Below, piece after piece: positions 18,352-30,525 of a stretch of 64,000 nucleotides of DNA. The stretch lies in contig JACGCN010000055.1 of the NCBI GenBank assembly GCA_014905825.1, forward strand, positions 186,001-250,000, given 5' to 3'. Position 1 is the first letter of the stretch, and the number at the start of each line of letters is the position of its first letter. A model generated the notes under the pieces. The model had not been told where the DNA came from and searched no databases. It saw nothing but the letters and a program-made list of their open reading frames with translations. Both the position numbers and the translations under genes were made by a program. Origin of the DNA: Lyophyllum atratum (taxonomy: Eukaryota; Basidiomycota; Agaricomycetes; Agaricales; Lyophyllaceae).

Positions 18352-21288
18352 TCAAGCAACAGTCGATATTCTTGCATGGAGAGCATTTCCATATACCTCT
18401 CCCTGAGCATTTGGATTTGCACCCTTCTCAAGCAACAATCGGACAATGTCCATATTGCCACTGCATGATGCTGCCTGCAAGGCATTCCCATTATACCCTC
18501 TTTGAGCATTGGGATCAGCACCATTTTCAAGCAGAAGTCGGACAATGGCTATCTTGCCGCTGGCTGACGCTGCTTGCAGAACATTCCCATATAGTCCTTC
18601 CTGAGTATTGGGATTAGCACCCTTCTCAAGCAGCAGTCGGACAATGTCTGTTTTACCACTGAGTATTCCTGCATACAGAGCATTTCCATAGTGTCCTCCC
18701 TGAGCATTGGGATTAGCACCCTTCTCAAGCAACAGTTTGACTATATCTATTGTGCCACGCAATGATGCTACCTGCAGAGCATTTCCATAGTGTCCTCCTT
18801 GAGCATTGGGATCAGCACCCATCTCAAGCAGTAGTTGGACAATAGCTATCTCGCCACTGGATGATGCTGCTTGCAGAACATTCCCATCCAGTCCTCCCTG
18901 AGCATTAGGATCAGCACCCTTCTCAAGCAACATCTGGACAATAGCTGTTTTGCCAATAGATACTGCTGCTTGCAGAGCATTCCCATACAAGCCCCCCTGA
19001 GTATTTGGATCAGCACCCTTCTCAAGTAGCAGCTGGACAATTTCTGTTTTGCCAGTACATATTCCTGCAAGCAGAGGATTTCCGTAATGTCCTCCTTGAG
19101 CATTAGGATCTGCACCATTCTCGAGCAGCAGTTGGACCACATCTGCCTTATCACTGAATATTGCTGACTGCAGGACATTTCCATCTAATCCTCCCGAAAT
19201 ATTTGGATTAGCACCCTTCTCAAGCAGCAGTCGGACAATGGCTATTTTTCCACGGGATGATGCTGCCTGCAAGGCATTTCCATATAGTCCTCCCTCAGTA
19301 TTGGGATTGGCACCCTTCTGAAGCAACAGTTGAACAATGTCTGTTCTGCCACTGGTTATTCCTGCAAACAGAGCATTTCCATGTCCCTGAGCATTGATAT
19401 CAGCCCCTTTCTCAATCAGATTAGCCGAAACTTGTAAAAGCCCAAGAAGCGAAGCATAATATAGTGGTGGGCCATGTTCCTTTCTAAGTTGGATAAGACC
19501 ACCAAGTTCAAGCCATGCTTTGAATAACCTAGGACTCAAGTTCATAAGCTCCATAGCCAGTTGATGTTCTATTCCCCTAGAAGTATCAAAATTATGTGTG
19601 CTTTTAGCATGGACGTGCCAGAATTCGGCTGCATAATGAGCAAGAGGAAACTCAGTGATTATATGTTTATCACTTGAGCCTATATGCAAGAGATAGACAA
19701 GACATGTTTGAGCCATCATAGAGTGAGCAAGAGAAGCATCCAGAGGAAGAGGTAACAGGTCTTGGGTCTGGATGTCAGAGCACAGATACTCCTTAACTGT
19801 TAGATGTGACAGTTTCACCTCACCTTCTTACATATTAATTGCATGTCAGCTGAAAAAGATAAACACGTACCTCTTGAACTACTTACAAGACCTCTACACA
19901 AGACAATAATCTCCTTGGGATTAAAAAAGCGGCACTCAGGATCAAAGAACGGCCTGTCCTCTGCAGTGAAATCCACAGCAAGAGCCTCAGCAACTTCTGC
20001 CAACTTCAACACCCGAGCAGAAAATGCCAACCATTGCAGGACCGTAAGCACATGTGGTCGCGATTCAGGGGAAATCTTATGGATCATCTGTGAATACATA
20101 CTATTCAGATCATTCGGCAGGTCTTTCATTACTTTCTTGACTTGACGTGGAGTAAGGCAATGTCGAAGTTGGTCCAGGCGAAATGCCACTAAGCGGAACC
20201 TATAGAACTGTAAGATTAATTGGCCACAATAGATGGTGGACATAACACTTACATTCCATCTGCATTAGACAGCAGCTGCAGTATAAAATCCTCATCCAGT
20301 GTCATGCTGAGCCTATGATTACCAGCAATACTGTTGCGAACATATTTTACAATATCAAGAGACACAGTGCTGTCTTCCATGTAGACACAGATGCATTCTA
20401 CGTCTTTTGGGTAGATATCATGCTCTGGACGACAAGTTGCAAGAAAGTGCAGATTCCCAGTGCGAGGTTTAGCAACATTCATGATCCACTTTGAAAGGAC
20501 CAGGTGCTCAGAGCACTCATCAAGAGCATCAATGATTATAAAGACATCATTGAAGTCTCGGAAAATCTGCTCAAGGACATGTTCCAGCTCACGCAGCGAC
20601 GGCTGGCTGCCACCTGAGCCATAGAGGTGCTCTAGTGACGGCGGAACAGAAGAATACTGAGACGAGAGCTGTTTGACCAAAGAACGAACAAGGTTACGAT
20701 GCAGCTGGAAATCATCCTGTGAGTTCCTGGCATCGAAAAAGAAGTATGCGTATGCAAAGTTAGTGCCGCGGTTTCCTTGACAGTGACGCTTGATTTCTGC
20801 AATAATGGCGGAGCTACGTACTGATGAATTTTATAGAGGTCATCACCATACACAAGGACTCACCACAGAATAGTCTTTCCGTATCCGGCTGAATCATAAA
20901 TGTTAGGCGTCAGTCAGTCCTGTAAAAGTCGAGCTAACACTCACGAGATCCATATATGATAACTGGAGAACCAGCCTTGCTTTTCCATTCACGGAATATT
21001 GCTCCGTCCAAAAACCAAGCACCTGTGCCGTCGCTATGCTTGTCGTGTGCAGCAGTATAGTTATTAGACGGATCAGGCGCTCCTAGCCAATCCAGGATCT
21101 TCGTCTTCTTGCCTTCATCATACTGCACGTTGTAGGCTAAGTGAATGAGCCATTAGATAACCCACTTTCATACGGCCACGAATTGTTGGGAAGAACAGCG
21201 ACGAACTTGTCTGATTCACGTTTCCCGCAACGTCCATAAACGTGCCGTTGTTTACGACAGTGTTTATGGCCTGTTCGAAGATCGGCAT
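18352..21288 (-). CDS. NACHT-type NLR receptor with C-terminal ankyrin repeats
   Basis: Likely an intracellular recognition receptor of the STAND class, related to those used in fungal allorecognition and defence. Exons read as 21288 to about 21190, 21136-20945, 20888-20864 (25 nt), 20813-20253, 20199-19887 and 19818-18352; all later phases agree. Order: a short N-terminal segment starting MPIFEQAINTVVNNG, a linker, P-loop GSPGYGKT (assembled from two exons), Walker B in DVFIIIDALDEC, a winged-helix-like region ending in VKLSHLTVKEYL, and eleven full ankyrin repeats of about 33 residues (pattern YGNALQAAS..GK..IVRLLLEKGANPNAQGG) plus a broken twelfth. The end of exon 1 is uncertain (two possible donors). 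The repeats are very alike, suggesting recent amplification. The receptor lies next to a young transposon and a gene-empty stretch. Confidence 0.83.
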
Positions 21289-24200
21289 GTTATGAAACCG
21301 GAATTGCTTTCGATAGCTAGTACTAGTGTTTCTGAATGGTAGTTGGAAGAGAAAACGATGCTGTCTGGTTGAGAGCAAGAGACGATAAGGGTAGTCTCTT
21401 TTCACTTAAGCGTTGTTTGGTGGAGGGGTCCGTTCGGTCCAAACGGGCTAAATTTCCGATCGCGTGATCATCGGTTCTGAGCGCCGAAACGTCAGATGCG
21501 ATACGAAAAACATTCTCCGATTTCATCTATAGCCTCTTATACGAGCTCGACGCGCCGCGATGACCTTACATTGTTGTTGGCTGACTGTCGAACAACGAAC
21601 ACGATTCCCGGCATTGTCGAAGAACCTGTCCCACGGTAGTCAGACAGTGGGCGGCCACATCAGAATGACACTTGTGCACACACACTGGAGAACTTTCTGT
21701 ATTGCTCATTGATTCGACGAGCCCCGTCCTCCAGAACCCTGTCGAAGGAATGCCAGAGCCACCGAAGGAAACAGTTGCTTCCACGGTGACACCATTAGTT
21801 GTGCTCAGTTTCTTCAGCTTCTGTGCAGCAATGCGTGCACGACGTCTTCCTGGCGTCTCGGTTTATTTAGACATAGTTCCGCTTGTATAATGGGTTCTTT
21901 GTGACGATTTTTGTCGCAATCTAGTCGCGCGGTGAACACGATCTATTTTATCTCAATCTTATCCACAGATCACATGCTGCTTTTTTCCCCTTTTAACACC
22001 GTGCTTAACGCCGAACGGAGCCCTTCACCAAACAGCGCTTAAGTGAAAGCAGACCTTATAATAACAGATCGACTATCATCTGTTACATAAGGTCTGTTTG
22101 GAGACTACGATAAGGGCACGAGGCTGCCTCGAGACGTCCATCATTCAAATTGGGTGATCAGATGATCTGCCCAAGTCTACCACAGCCTCGACATCGAAAG
22201 AGGCAATTTCAGCACATACGCACCCCCCTCGCTCGACAGCTACTGTCACGATCTGGATAACGCAATGAGCCACATCTCTGCCATGTATTCGCCGACAGGG
22301 AGACTAGGGTGAAGAATAGCTGACATTCTGGAGTAGTCGCATCGCAAAATTGTGTTGTTTTCTCTGCACTCTCCGCCATTCAACGCTTAACTTCTTAACA
22401 GCCCATTTATCACTCCTTCTCATCAAGGTGTACTCAGCTACTCGCTACTCCGTCGCCCCCTGCTTCACCACCTGACAGCTGACAGGCCATCGCGCTCCCT
22501 GCCATCGATTCCTGGCCAACATTGGTCCAACCGCACGCCCCTTCAAGGTATCGACCGACATGCGGGGACGTGCCACCCTCCCTGAAGGGTTTATGACTCA
22601 GGATGAGCTCGGTATAAACGTAGACCGGTGCATGTGGGCCCGGGTTCCTCTTCAGACTCGTGATGAAAGACGCGCTCGTAGCAAGCTGGGATGCCTGAAT
22701 CTCCGCCGCCAACGTCAATTCTGACTCTACCTCTCGCCGCGGTCCCTCAGCGCCCGCCGAGATATTTTCTTCGACCTTCAGTTCTCATCACTACCCAGCA
22801 CCTCGACTGCAACCAATCAACCTCTCGGCACCTGGAGAGCGCACAAGCACCGACATGTTCCCGCGAAACTGTTTCTTCTTCTCCCGCCTCCGCGTATTCC
22901 TGTCGTCTGTCATTTTTCTACAGCACGGCCAGTGTGCATGCCGTTGCATTTCCAGAAGTGGGATTAGAATCATGGAATAGCCGCGCATAGAGGCCTGGGT
23001 CGCTTAGCGTCTTGGTTGCCAATGGGAATGGAACCGTTAGTTCGAAGGCCCGGGACCCCTGCGCCAGGGGGGAGGAAAGGATGAGATGTTGGGCGATGCT
23101 GCTAGGCACGGTGGTGTCAGAACTCCCGAAACGCTATCCGACGCGAAACGACGCGAAAGGAAAGAACCAGTCCAGTATCACAGCAGATCACAGCGGCGAA
23201 ACTCAAGAGATTACGAAATCGCACCACGCAGCCCCCTCGCCGCACCCCCTCCTTGGCCTTGTTCTCTCCACCAAACCACCCCTTTCTCGTCCCTCCGCCA
23301 CTCCCCGCATCGCCTCTTCCCCTGACCTTCCTTACCATCTCCGGCGCCTTCTACATCCGGCCCCTCTCCCTCTGCTGAACCTCTGCCCGCTATGTCACTC
23401 TTGACACTGGCACCCTTGCGATGGCTTGCCGTACCGGGACACAGGTGGAGCTTTTGCGGGTGGTGTTCAAAGGCTGGGGAGGGTCAACGCTGGGAAAGGA
23501 ATGTCACCGACAACACCAACGAAGGGACAACACGCACCTGCACAACTTTTGACGTCCCCCACCTTTTATCCTCTCTCCTCCACTTGCCCTGTTCACCGCA
23601 ACCTCGACCTCCCTGCTCTGCGACTCCGACGGCACGATAAGAACCATCCCGTGGCTGTGGTTTGGAGCACTTTACCGGAGGGCCAGCAATACGCCATTTG
23701 GGCGTGCGACCAGAGGCTCTTGGGAGACGGCAACGCAGGGCTCAGTTTGCTCCTGGAAGGGTTCCGCCATCGCGTTGACGTTCTCAGATACGGGATTGCG
23801 GATAAATGAGGTTTCAACCCGTGCCATGATTTACGCGAAACGCGACATTGGTCTTACGACTCTTAGTCTCAGGCCCCACTGGATAGAAAGAGGATCCACG
23901 ATCGGGGGACCTTATGGGATGCGCCGAGTAATAATCGTACAGCCAAACCCCACCGCACATCACCCAGTGTACAGCCCACCTTTTCCTGCCCGGGTCATCC
24001 ATCAATCTCAGCTTATGCTCGTCACCCGGAACGTTCTCCTAGGAGAGGCTAGGACTTGATGAGCGAATCTGGAACGGGCATCATATTCGGGCCGACCACA
24101 GCGAACTCCTCAATACCGAAGGATAACGAAGCAGGCATCGATCATCGGTCATCGTCATCTATAACTCAGCCTCATGCCACCCATCCCAGACGCGCACTAG

Positions 24201-25642
24201 CACGTCCGCTCCGGGTTAAAGATTCTTAACCCTAACCCAACCTTAGTCTCTTGACCTCCCGCCCATGCCACCCTCCCCAACCAGCACTCGAATATTCGCT
24301 CCTCCTGATTCTACCATCATTTCTTCTTCTTCACCCTGCCTCAAGCTGCTGCGTTCATTCATCTTCAGCAATGGCCACCTCTTCTTCCTTGGCTTTAGCT
24401 CCCGGACGATCGTGGGTAGGAGACCAGCGAGTGAGGGAGGTTTGCTGCATCACCAAACCTAAGTGCGAGCTGCCTTCAGACTTATAAGCCACGTTGAGGG
24501 TGTCGGCAGGGGAAAGATGACTTGGAGAGATGACATAGGAGAGGGCACGTGCAGCCAGGGACGGCTTTGGCGTCGTTGTGCCCTTTCAACCGCGCTGAAA
24601 CCCCCACCATTCATGCCGGCGTGGGGAGTGGTTTTGGGGCCCGGTCATGACGTGGGGGGTCGTCGGCGGAAGGCGTCGCGTGGAACGGAGAAAGGATCGA
24701 CTCAATCTATGTCTGTGTTGAGATCGTAGAGGCTAAACGATAAAAGAGAGTCATCGATGACTGGAACGAGGGGTAGGGTACCAGGAAGAAGCGCCATTGT
24801 TCAGATCTCTATCACGGACGTCAGCTTCATCTTGCATCTATCCCGCCTCTTTCGGTTGCTCCACAGCTGCACCTCCTCCGAGATCTCTTACTCTATCGCG
24901 AATCCCTGCACACACTACCCCACAGACAGCGTTTTTCGAAAGTCACACCATCCGATGGACCAGGTTATCTGTCGGCAAAGGTTTACCGGAGGCAAGAGCG
25001 AGCTTCTGGTCTAGGGCGGGGACGATTTTGTCCACCTGTTCTTCGATGAGCTTGTTGTGCATCTCTAGCGGCTTCGGGACTTAAAGAGAGGTTGGAGGGA
25101 AAGAAAGGTGTTCTTAACGGAGGTACATAGGGGATTTACGGTTAGGGAGAAGCGAGGAGGGAGGTCGGAGGATTGGGTTTTTGGGGGTTCAGGATTTTTC
25201 TTATACTATTCGCTGCTTGGTGCACGGACAAAGCCATTATATTAATCCTATTCCAAATTACGTTCCAACTAGTAGCAACGTTTCTGCCACCTGAACGGAT
25301 TCGCTCTCATCAGATATTTAATCGCTGAATGAGACCTTTTCTCGACCGGGGCTCGCCCACACAATATCTGCCTGGGTCCAATTTGACTGGGTTTCAAGAC
25401 GGAGGCTGGACAGCAGTGAAAGTAGCAACTGCAAATTTCTACTATCTAGAGTTCAGCAGTGTCGAACGTGTCATGGGAGATAGCAGATAGCTGGGTCCGA
25501 TACGGCCCGGGTAGACAAAGCGTGAACCAACAGCATAAACATCTCTACGTAACCCACATCTTTCGCCTCTCGCCGGCCAGCTCTAAAGGGCTTGATAGCA
25601 AACGAAGTCTCGGTATCTGAATAATTCTCAGGCCGATATTCC
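21289..25642. other. 4.3 kb without a supported gene
   Basis: I checked both strands and found only short frames of poor protein character. A Cys-rich frame at 21566-21784 (minus) lacks an ATG. Much of 23200-24400 is C/T-rich and low in complexity. The first few hundred bases are the NLR upstream region. It may hold decayed element sequence or a non-coding transcript; nothing here proves either. Confidence 0.45.
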
Positions 25643-27233
25643 ATGAACAGGAAAGGTAAGCCACAGGCTGCCGAATTGTTTTTTCCAGATCTTGACTTGT
25701 CGTTTTACTAATAGCTCCCATACCTGTGGTGGACCAAGTAGTTCTCACTACCATTCCAAACGAGCTATACATCCACGTATTTGATTATGTCGCCTACTCT
25801 ACAGATCTATCACAACGAGATCGTACGCAAATACTGTCGAACCTTGCCCTTGTCTGCTGCCTTTTTAGCGAAATCGCCGCTCCCCGGATCTTCCACTCGC
25901 TACACGTCTCAGGCTCTGCAAATGTAGTCGACGGCTCGGAGTCCAAAAAGAACAACACCAGCCTCTGCAGGGCTATAGTTGAAGGGAACGAATCAGCTGT
26001 TAGGCTGGGAAGCCACGTCCGGACATGTTCCCTGACTCATTGGGAGAAGGACAGTGGTCTCCTTTGGGTCGACCCAGATTCTCTGAATATCTACGGTCGG
26101 GCGTTGAGCCGACTTCCCAATTTGCAGTCCCTCCGAGTAAACAGGGTCGACATTGGTAAAGCCCTTCTGGAGGCGATATGCGGACTGAAGACGTTGAGAT
26201 CACTCTCGGTCACCTTTTCTTCATTCTGCGACGATATCACTGAAGAATTCCTCCGTAATGTGCCTTCTTTAATGCTCCGGGAACTCTCCGTCACTTGGTC
26301 GCATTTTAACATCGAGTCCTTGATGAGACATGCTGGGGTGTTCCGGCGTATCATAAATGCCACATGCTTGGAGAGCCTGTCTTCAAATCGTTGGGAGATC
26401 ACTGAAGCCATTTTGTTGCAAACTGGTGGAAGTGCTCTCAAGAAGCTGGATCTCCTTAATGCGCAGCCCCATCCCGCTTTATGGAACGTTCTAAGTCAAT
26501 TTAAATTCTTGAAAACCCTCCGCGTCGGTAGCCTTGGCCTTAGAATAGGAGAAACCGTCCCTATTCTAGCCGCGTCGTCCATCCCACAACTGCAGAATCT
26601 ATCGTGCCCATCGTCCATGCTGCACCTTGTCGCTGGTCGGCCCTTAACCTCCATTGAGGTCCTTCAGTCCCAATTTCCTCCTGCGGGTGAAATTCCCGAG
26701 CCATCGGTTGGATTTCCTGAGCTTGCTCTCCTTCAGCAATCTTCAGCTAGCATCTTCCACCTCCGCATTTCCTCAAAATTCTATTTGCTTTCACCATTCT
26801 TCGAATCATTTCCTGAAATAAGGCATCTGCATATCGACTTCACGTACACGGAAAAACGTAGGATGGACGCTGAGGTTAACAGCGTACGCAATTCCTTCTG
26901 TCAATCAGTCAGTAGTAAGACTAACATCAGTCCATGCACAAGCTGATTACAAAATGGCCCCCGGCGCATTCTATCCGCTCCTTTAGACTCATTGGGACCC
27001 GTAAAAAGGAGCAAAGTTTACTTGTCCTGATTACTCGCGCGTTCCCCAGCGTTCGCCGTGTTATGTTCTCTTACGATGTGGAATGGTGTAGAGAAGCTGA
27101 CGATGACAGCTGGGTCAGGATCAATCTTCCCATGCAGGAGTCCTACCAAGACATACATCCTATCAGGACGGCCATCGCTATGGCTGCAGCTATGCAAGCT
27201 GCTTTTCAGGGGACATTGTTATCCGAAGTATAA
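25643..27233 (+). CDS. F-box/LRR-type protein
   Basis: Probable substrate adaptor of an SCF ubiquitin ligase; basidiomycetes have large families of these. Three exons: 25643-25655 (13 nt, the true ATG), 25715-26883 and 26943-27233, giving 490 residues. The F-box is near the start: VVLTTIPNELYIHVFDYV...LSNLALVCCLFSEIAAPRIFHSL. The rest has irregular leucine-rich segments (LPNLQSLRVNR, LKTLRSLSVTF, ALKKLDLLNA, FKFLKTLRVGSLGL), as in F-box proteins with degenerate LRRs. Both introns are 59 bp. The first exon is assigned because an ATG-containing piece with GTAAG and an in-phase acceptor restores a start that the main exon lacks. The substrate is unknown. Confidence 0.8.
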
Positions 27234-27725
27234 CTTAAGCCGCCAGATTGGTTCAGCGTCTCTTGGGAGTTCTGGTGATCGGTGTCGACCTGCGTTATGG
27301 CTGGGATCACTAGTACCCTGGGGTACCGCGCTGGAAGGTAGCTAGCATGGAAACCTGACTTGCATTTGATCTGAAGGACGCGAGAGCGAGAAGGGTTCCA
27401 TTACCATCTCATCATCGAATCAAGGCTGACTGTTTTCGCCGGCAAGATCCCCTTGCATACTCAACATCGACGACTATTAAGCCTCGATTAGTATCATGTA
27501 GAACATTTGATCGGTGCAAAACAACTGTGACATTACCAGCATGGAGGCAAAGCCGTCATTGAAATAGAAAACACGACATCAAAACGAGGTGGGAAGACGC
27601 GGCCGAGGGGGTGCTATTCATGAAGACTAAGTTGCTGCGCAAAGGTGCGTGTGCCGCCGTGTGACGTGAGGGCGTGAAAGAGCATGCGCGATTGAAGGTG
27701 ACTGATGTTTGCTACAGATATGTGC
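27234..27725. other. Convergent intergenic region
   Basis: Lies between the 3' ends of the F-box and BTB genes. No coding signal was seen. Confidence 0.5.
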
Positions 27726-29614
27726 CTACAGGACACTTGCATCCCTCGCCAGCGATAGGAGTCTCGCCATCTCCACTTCATCGGCCTCGTCTGGTCTACC
27801 AGTCTTCTCCTGTTTCCCGATCGCCCCCAGTTCACCAGCATCCACCTTGCCGACATATAACTGTTCTCCAGTATTCTCCGGTTCACCGGCCTTTCCTAGG
27901 TCACTAGTATTTTCCGGCCCACCAGTCGCTGCCGGTTCACCAAGGACTCCCGGCACATCAGCCTTCTCCCCATTCCCAGCCTGCTCCCCAGCCCCAGCCC
28001 TTCCAGATCCACCAGCCTTCTCTTTCCCAACATCCGCCTTCATGTCATCAGCCTTCTCCTCGACAGCCTTCGCCTCGCCTGCCTTCTCCTCGGCACCCTT
28101 CACATCATCAACCTTCACCTCATCGCCCTTCACCTCATCAACCTTGGCCGCTTCACCACCCACAGCCCCCTCAACCCCACCACCCACCGACTTCTGCTCA
28201 AACCCGTTCCACAAACCCGCACCAGGCGTCGCCGGCACGCCCAGATCGACCAAAGGGGCCTCACTTACGGCCTCCGCCCCGCCTTGCGCCTCTGGCAGCT
28301 CCCCTGGTGGGGGTTGCGACACGAGAATGGGGCTCGGCGTCGTCAGCACCGGTTGAGGCGTTGGCTGCTTCCCCTTTTTGTTGTTCTTTTTCGCGTTCTT
28401 CGCCGTCGCCTTTTCCGGCTGCGTCTGCGGCTCCTGTTGTTTCGCCGGCGGGGCTGGAGGTTCCGTTTGCACCGGGCTCAGCGCCGAAGAAGGTGTTTTC
28501 GTAGGTGTGGCTGGCGAGGGCACTGCTTTCGCTTGTAGAGTGACCAGCGGTGTGGGTTTGGCCGGTCGCGCTGGCGCTGGCTTTGCTGGAGGTGTTGGCT
28601 TTGCCGGTGGCGTTGGCGAATCCATTGGCGTCGGCGTGGCCGTTGGCGTCGGTATGTCCATTCGCCTTGCCGTAGGCTTGACCTTTGCCGGGGCTGCGGG
28701 GGCCTGCTGAGGCGAATGTGCTGGCTATAGAGATAAGAACACATCATTAGCGCGTCTGGAGAACTCTAGTTTGAAAGATGGTCACCAATCCACCTGCTGG
28801 AATCGCCGTGCCATTCTCCTGTTCCTCTTCTTCGGCAGTTGGGCTTCGGGGCTCAATCTCGAAAAGCTGGCGAACCAAGGCCTGCATTTCATCCTCGCGG
28901 AATCCAGCGGCGGTCGGGCTCCTGGCGCCGCTCCTCGAGGGGTTTGCGCGGGCGTACTCGCGGGCACGTGCAATCATAAGTGTCGTCTCCATACCCATCT
29001 GAAGGCCCTCATGCAGGGAGAGGGGTTCCTCACGCTCGCAGAGCGCTGCATAACGAGGGATCAGGAGGTTCCGGTCGATGTCGTGATTCTGGTAGGTCGC
29101 GATTCGATCAACGTCTTCGAGTTCCAGCTTCTCGAGTTCCCGGACTACGAGCTTCTTCACTTCTGCGAATGACCATTTGTGCGCCAGGCGAAGAATGATC
29201 TTCCAATCGCTTGCTGACGTCTTGTATAACGAGTACCTCCTGTATATACTGATGAGATCCTGACGGGTGGAGGAAGACTATGACTTACGGGTTGTAGAAG
29301 ACCCACAAAATTTGGCGAATTCTTCGCTTGTTTCATCGAGGACAATGGCGTTGTGTTCCGTAGAGCCTTGCCGTGTTGCGCCCGGTGAGGCAGGGATCAT
29401 GAGTCGGCTCTGGAAGAAAGGGCTCTCCCGCTCGAAGAAATATCTATGCACACGGAAGTGTACATGTTGAACCTATTAAGATCGTCATTAATCTCCTGAT
29501 ATCGAGCAAGATCGGTTGTGAACTCACCAAAAAGTATAGATCTCCTCCGTTAATGAAGTACTGCTCGTGACGAGATAGAGCCCGGAAAGTTCCCGACTCG
29601 TTGGACTGGTACAT
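27726..29614 (-). CDS. BTB/POZ domain protein with Pro/Ala-rich tail (one-base frame break)
   Basis: Member of the basidiomycete BTB family, often thought to act in protein-protein recognition. Exons 29614-29528, 29472-29289, 29239-28786 and 28724-27726. The BTB core reads HEQYFINGGDLYFL, then FRVHRYFFERESPFFQSRL, NAIVLDETSEEFAKF, SASDWKIILRLAHKWSF and later EREEPLSLHEG. Exons 2 and 3 together are one base short of a whole number of codons; the conserved LWVFYNP block appears only if one more T is counted in the TTTT run at 29307-29310. The last exon adds about 330 residues that are low in complexity (Pro/Thr/Ala/Lys, then Val/Lys/Asp/Glu repeats). The start could also be the in-frame ATG at 29776, which would add 54 residues. 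Read as a real gene with either a missing base or a fresh mutation. Confidence 0.75.
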
Positions 29615-29776
29615 CGCTATAAGAATATCGGCTTGCTGTCCGAGGGAAGGCAAGAAGGGTGAAGTGGAGGTGGAAAGGGAACTGAAAGAGGAAGACTCAG
29701 AGAAAGAGGAAAAGGAAGAATATCGATGTAAGAGGTCAACCCGAGCTTTAAATTTTGAATCCAGGGCGAGATACAC

Positions 29777-30525
29777 GTGTTGGCTTCATGGCATTGTCTT
29801 GTCTGATGGAAGTATATATGCACTGCCGTCTGATGCCTCGAGGAGGCCTGCAGGCGGTTTACATACAAGTGTGCTCTCGACAATGGCAAATGAACATGGT
29901 CCCCGTTAATGCCGTTCATTATCCTGCAGGATGAAGTACCCCGGTCCCGAGTACGTGATCAGAAGCATGGCGGTGCTCAGCCAGAGTCACTGAGAGGACA
30001 ACCCCTCCTCCGCGAACGCTCGACTGCTACAGGAAAGAACGCAGAATTGTGGACTGGACTTGTAATTGACCCATGTCATGCGGTTGAAGGGGAAAGAAAA
30101 GGCTAAATTTCAATATGGTCCGTGACCATGTGATGGAAATTTGACCCGAAAGGTTCAAGTTACTAAGTTAGATGACCTTCTTGCCATCAGTTTTGTCAAT
30201 CCACGGCATTCTGAAGTTCTAGTCAATTCGGGGGTCTACATAGCATGGACATACGTTTATGTTCGCTAACGTGGAGCTGTTATGCCATGTACATGTGCAG
30301 GCACTGACGTACGATTGCAGTAACCGCAGCTTGACCAGCTTTTCCTTCCACAGCCACCATCACATCGAAATACGAAACAGATACGGTCAACGTTAACGGC
30401 GACCCACCAGCCGCAACTCAATATATATAGCTCATTCGACCGATGATGCCACTCCTTGAGTGATCTGTGGTCCTCCACCCCGTCTCTGTTTCTCCTATAC
30501 TTCCTGTATCCACTGGTTGGACCCA
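29777..30525. other. Divergent intergenic region, BTB gene to CON-13-like gene
   Basis: Promoter region for both genes. A possible TATA element (ATATATATAG) lies near 30420, about 100 bp before the secreted protein's ATG. No coding region seen. Confidence 0.5.

Noticed and set aside
24225..24245. CTTAACCCTAACCC telomere-like sequence
   Set aside because: Only about two repeat units, well inside unique sequence; not evidence of a telomere.
27709..28710. Plus-strand frames of 110-215 codons
   Set aside because: Shadows of the Pro/Ala/Lys-rich last exon of the BTB gene; their composition mirrors it.
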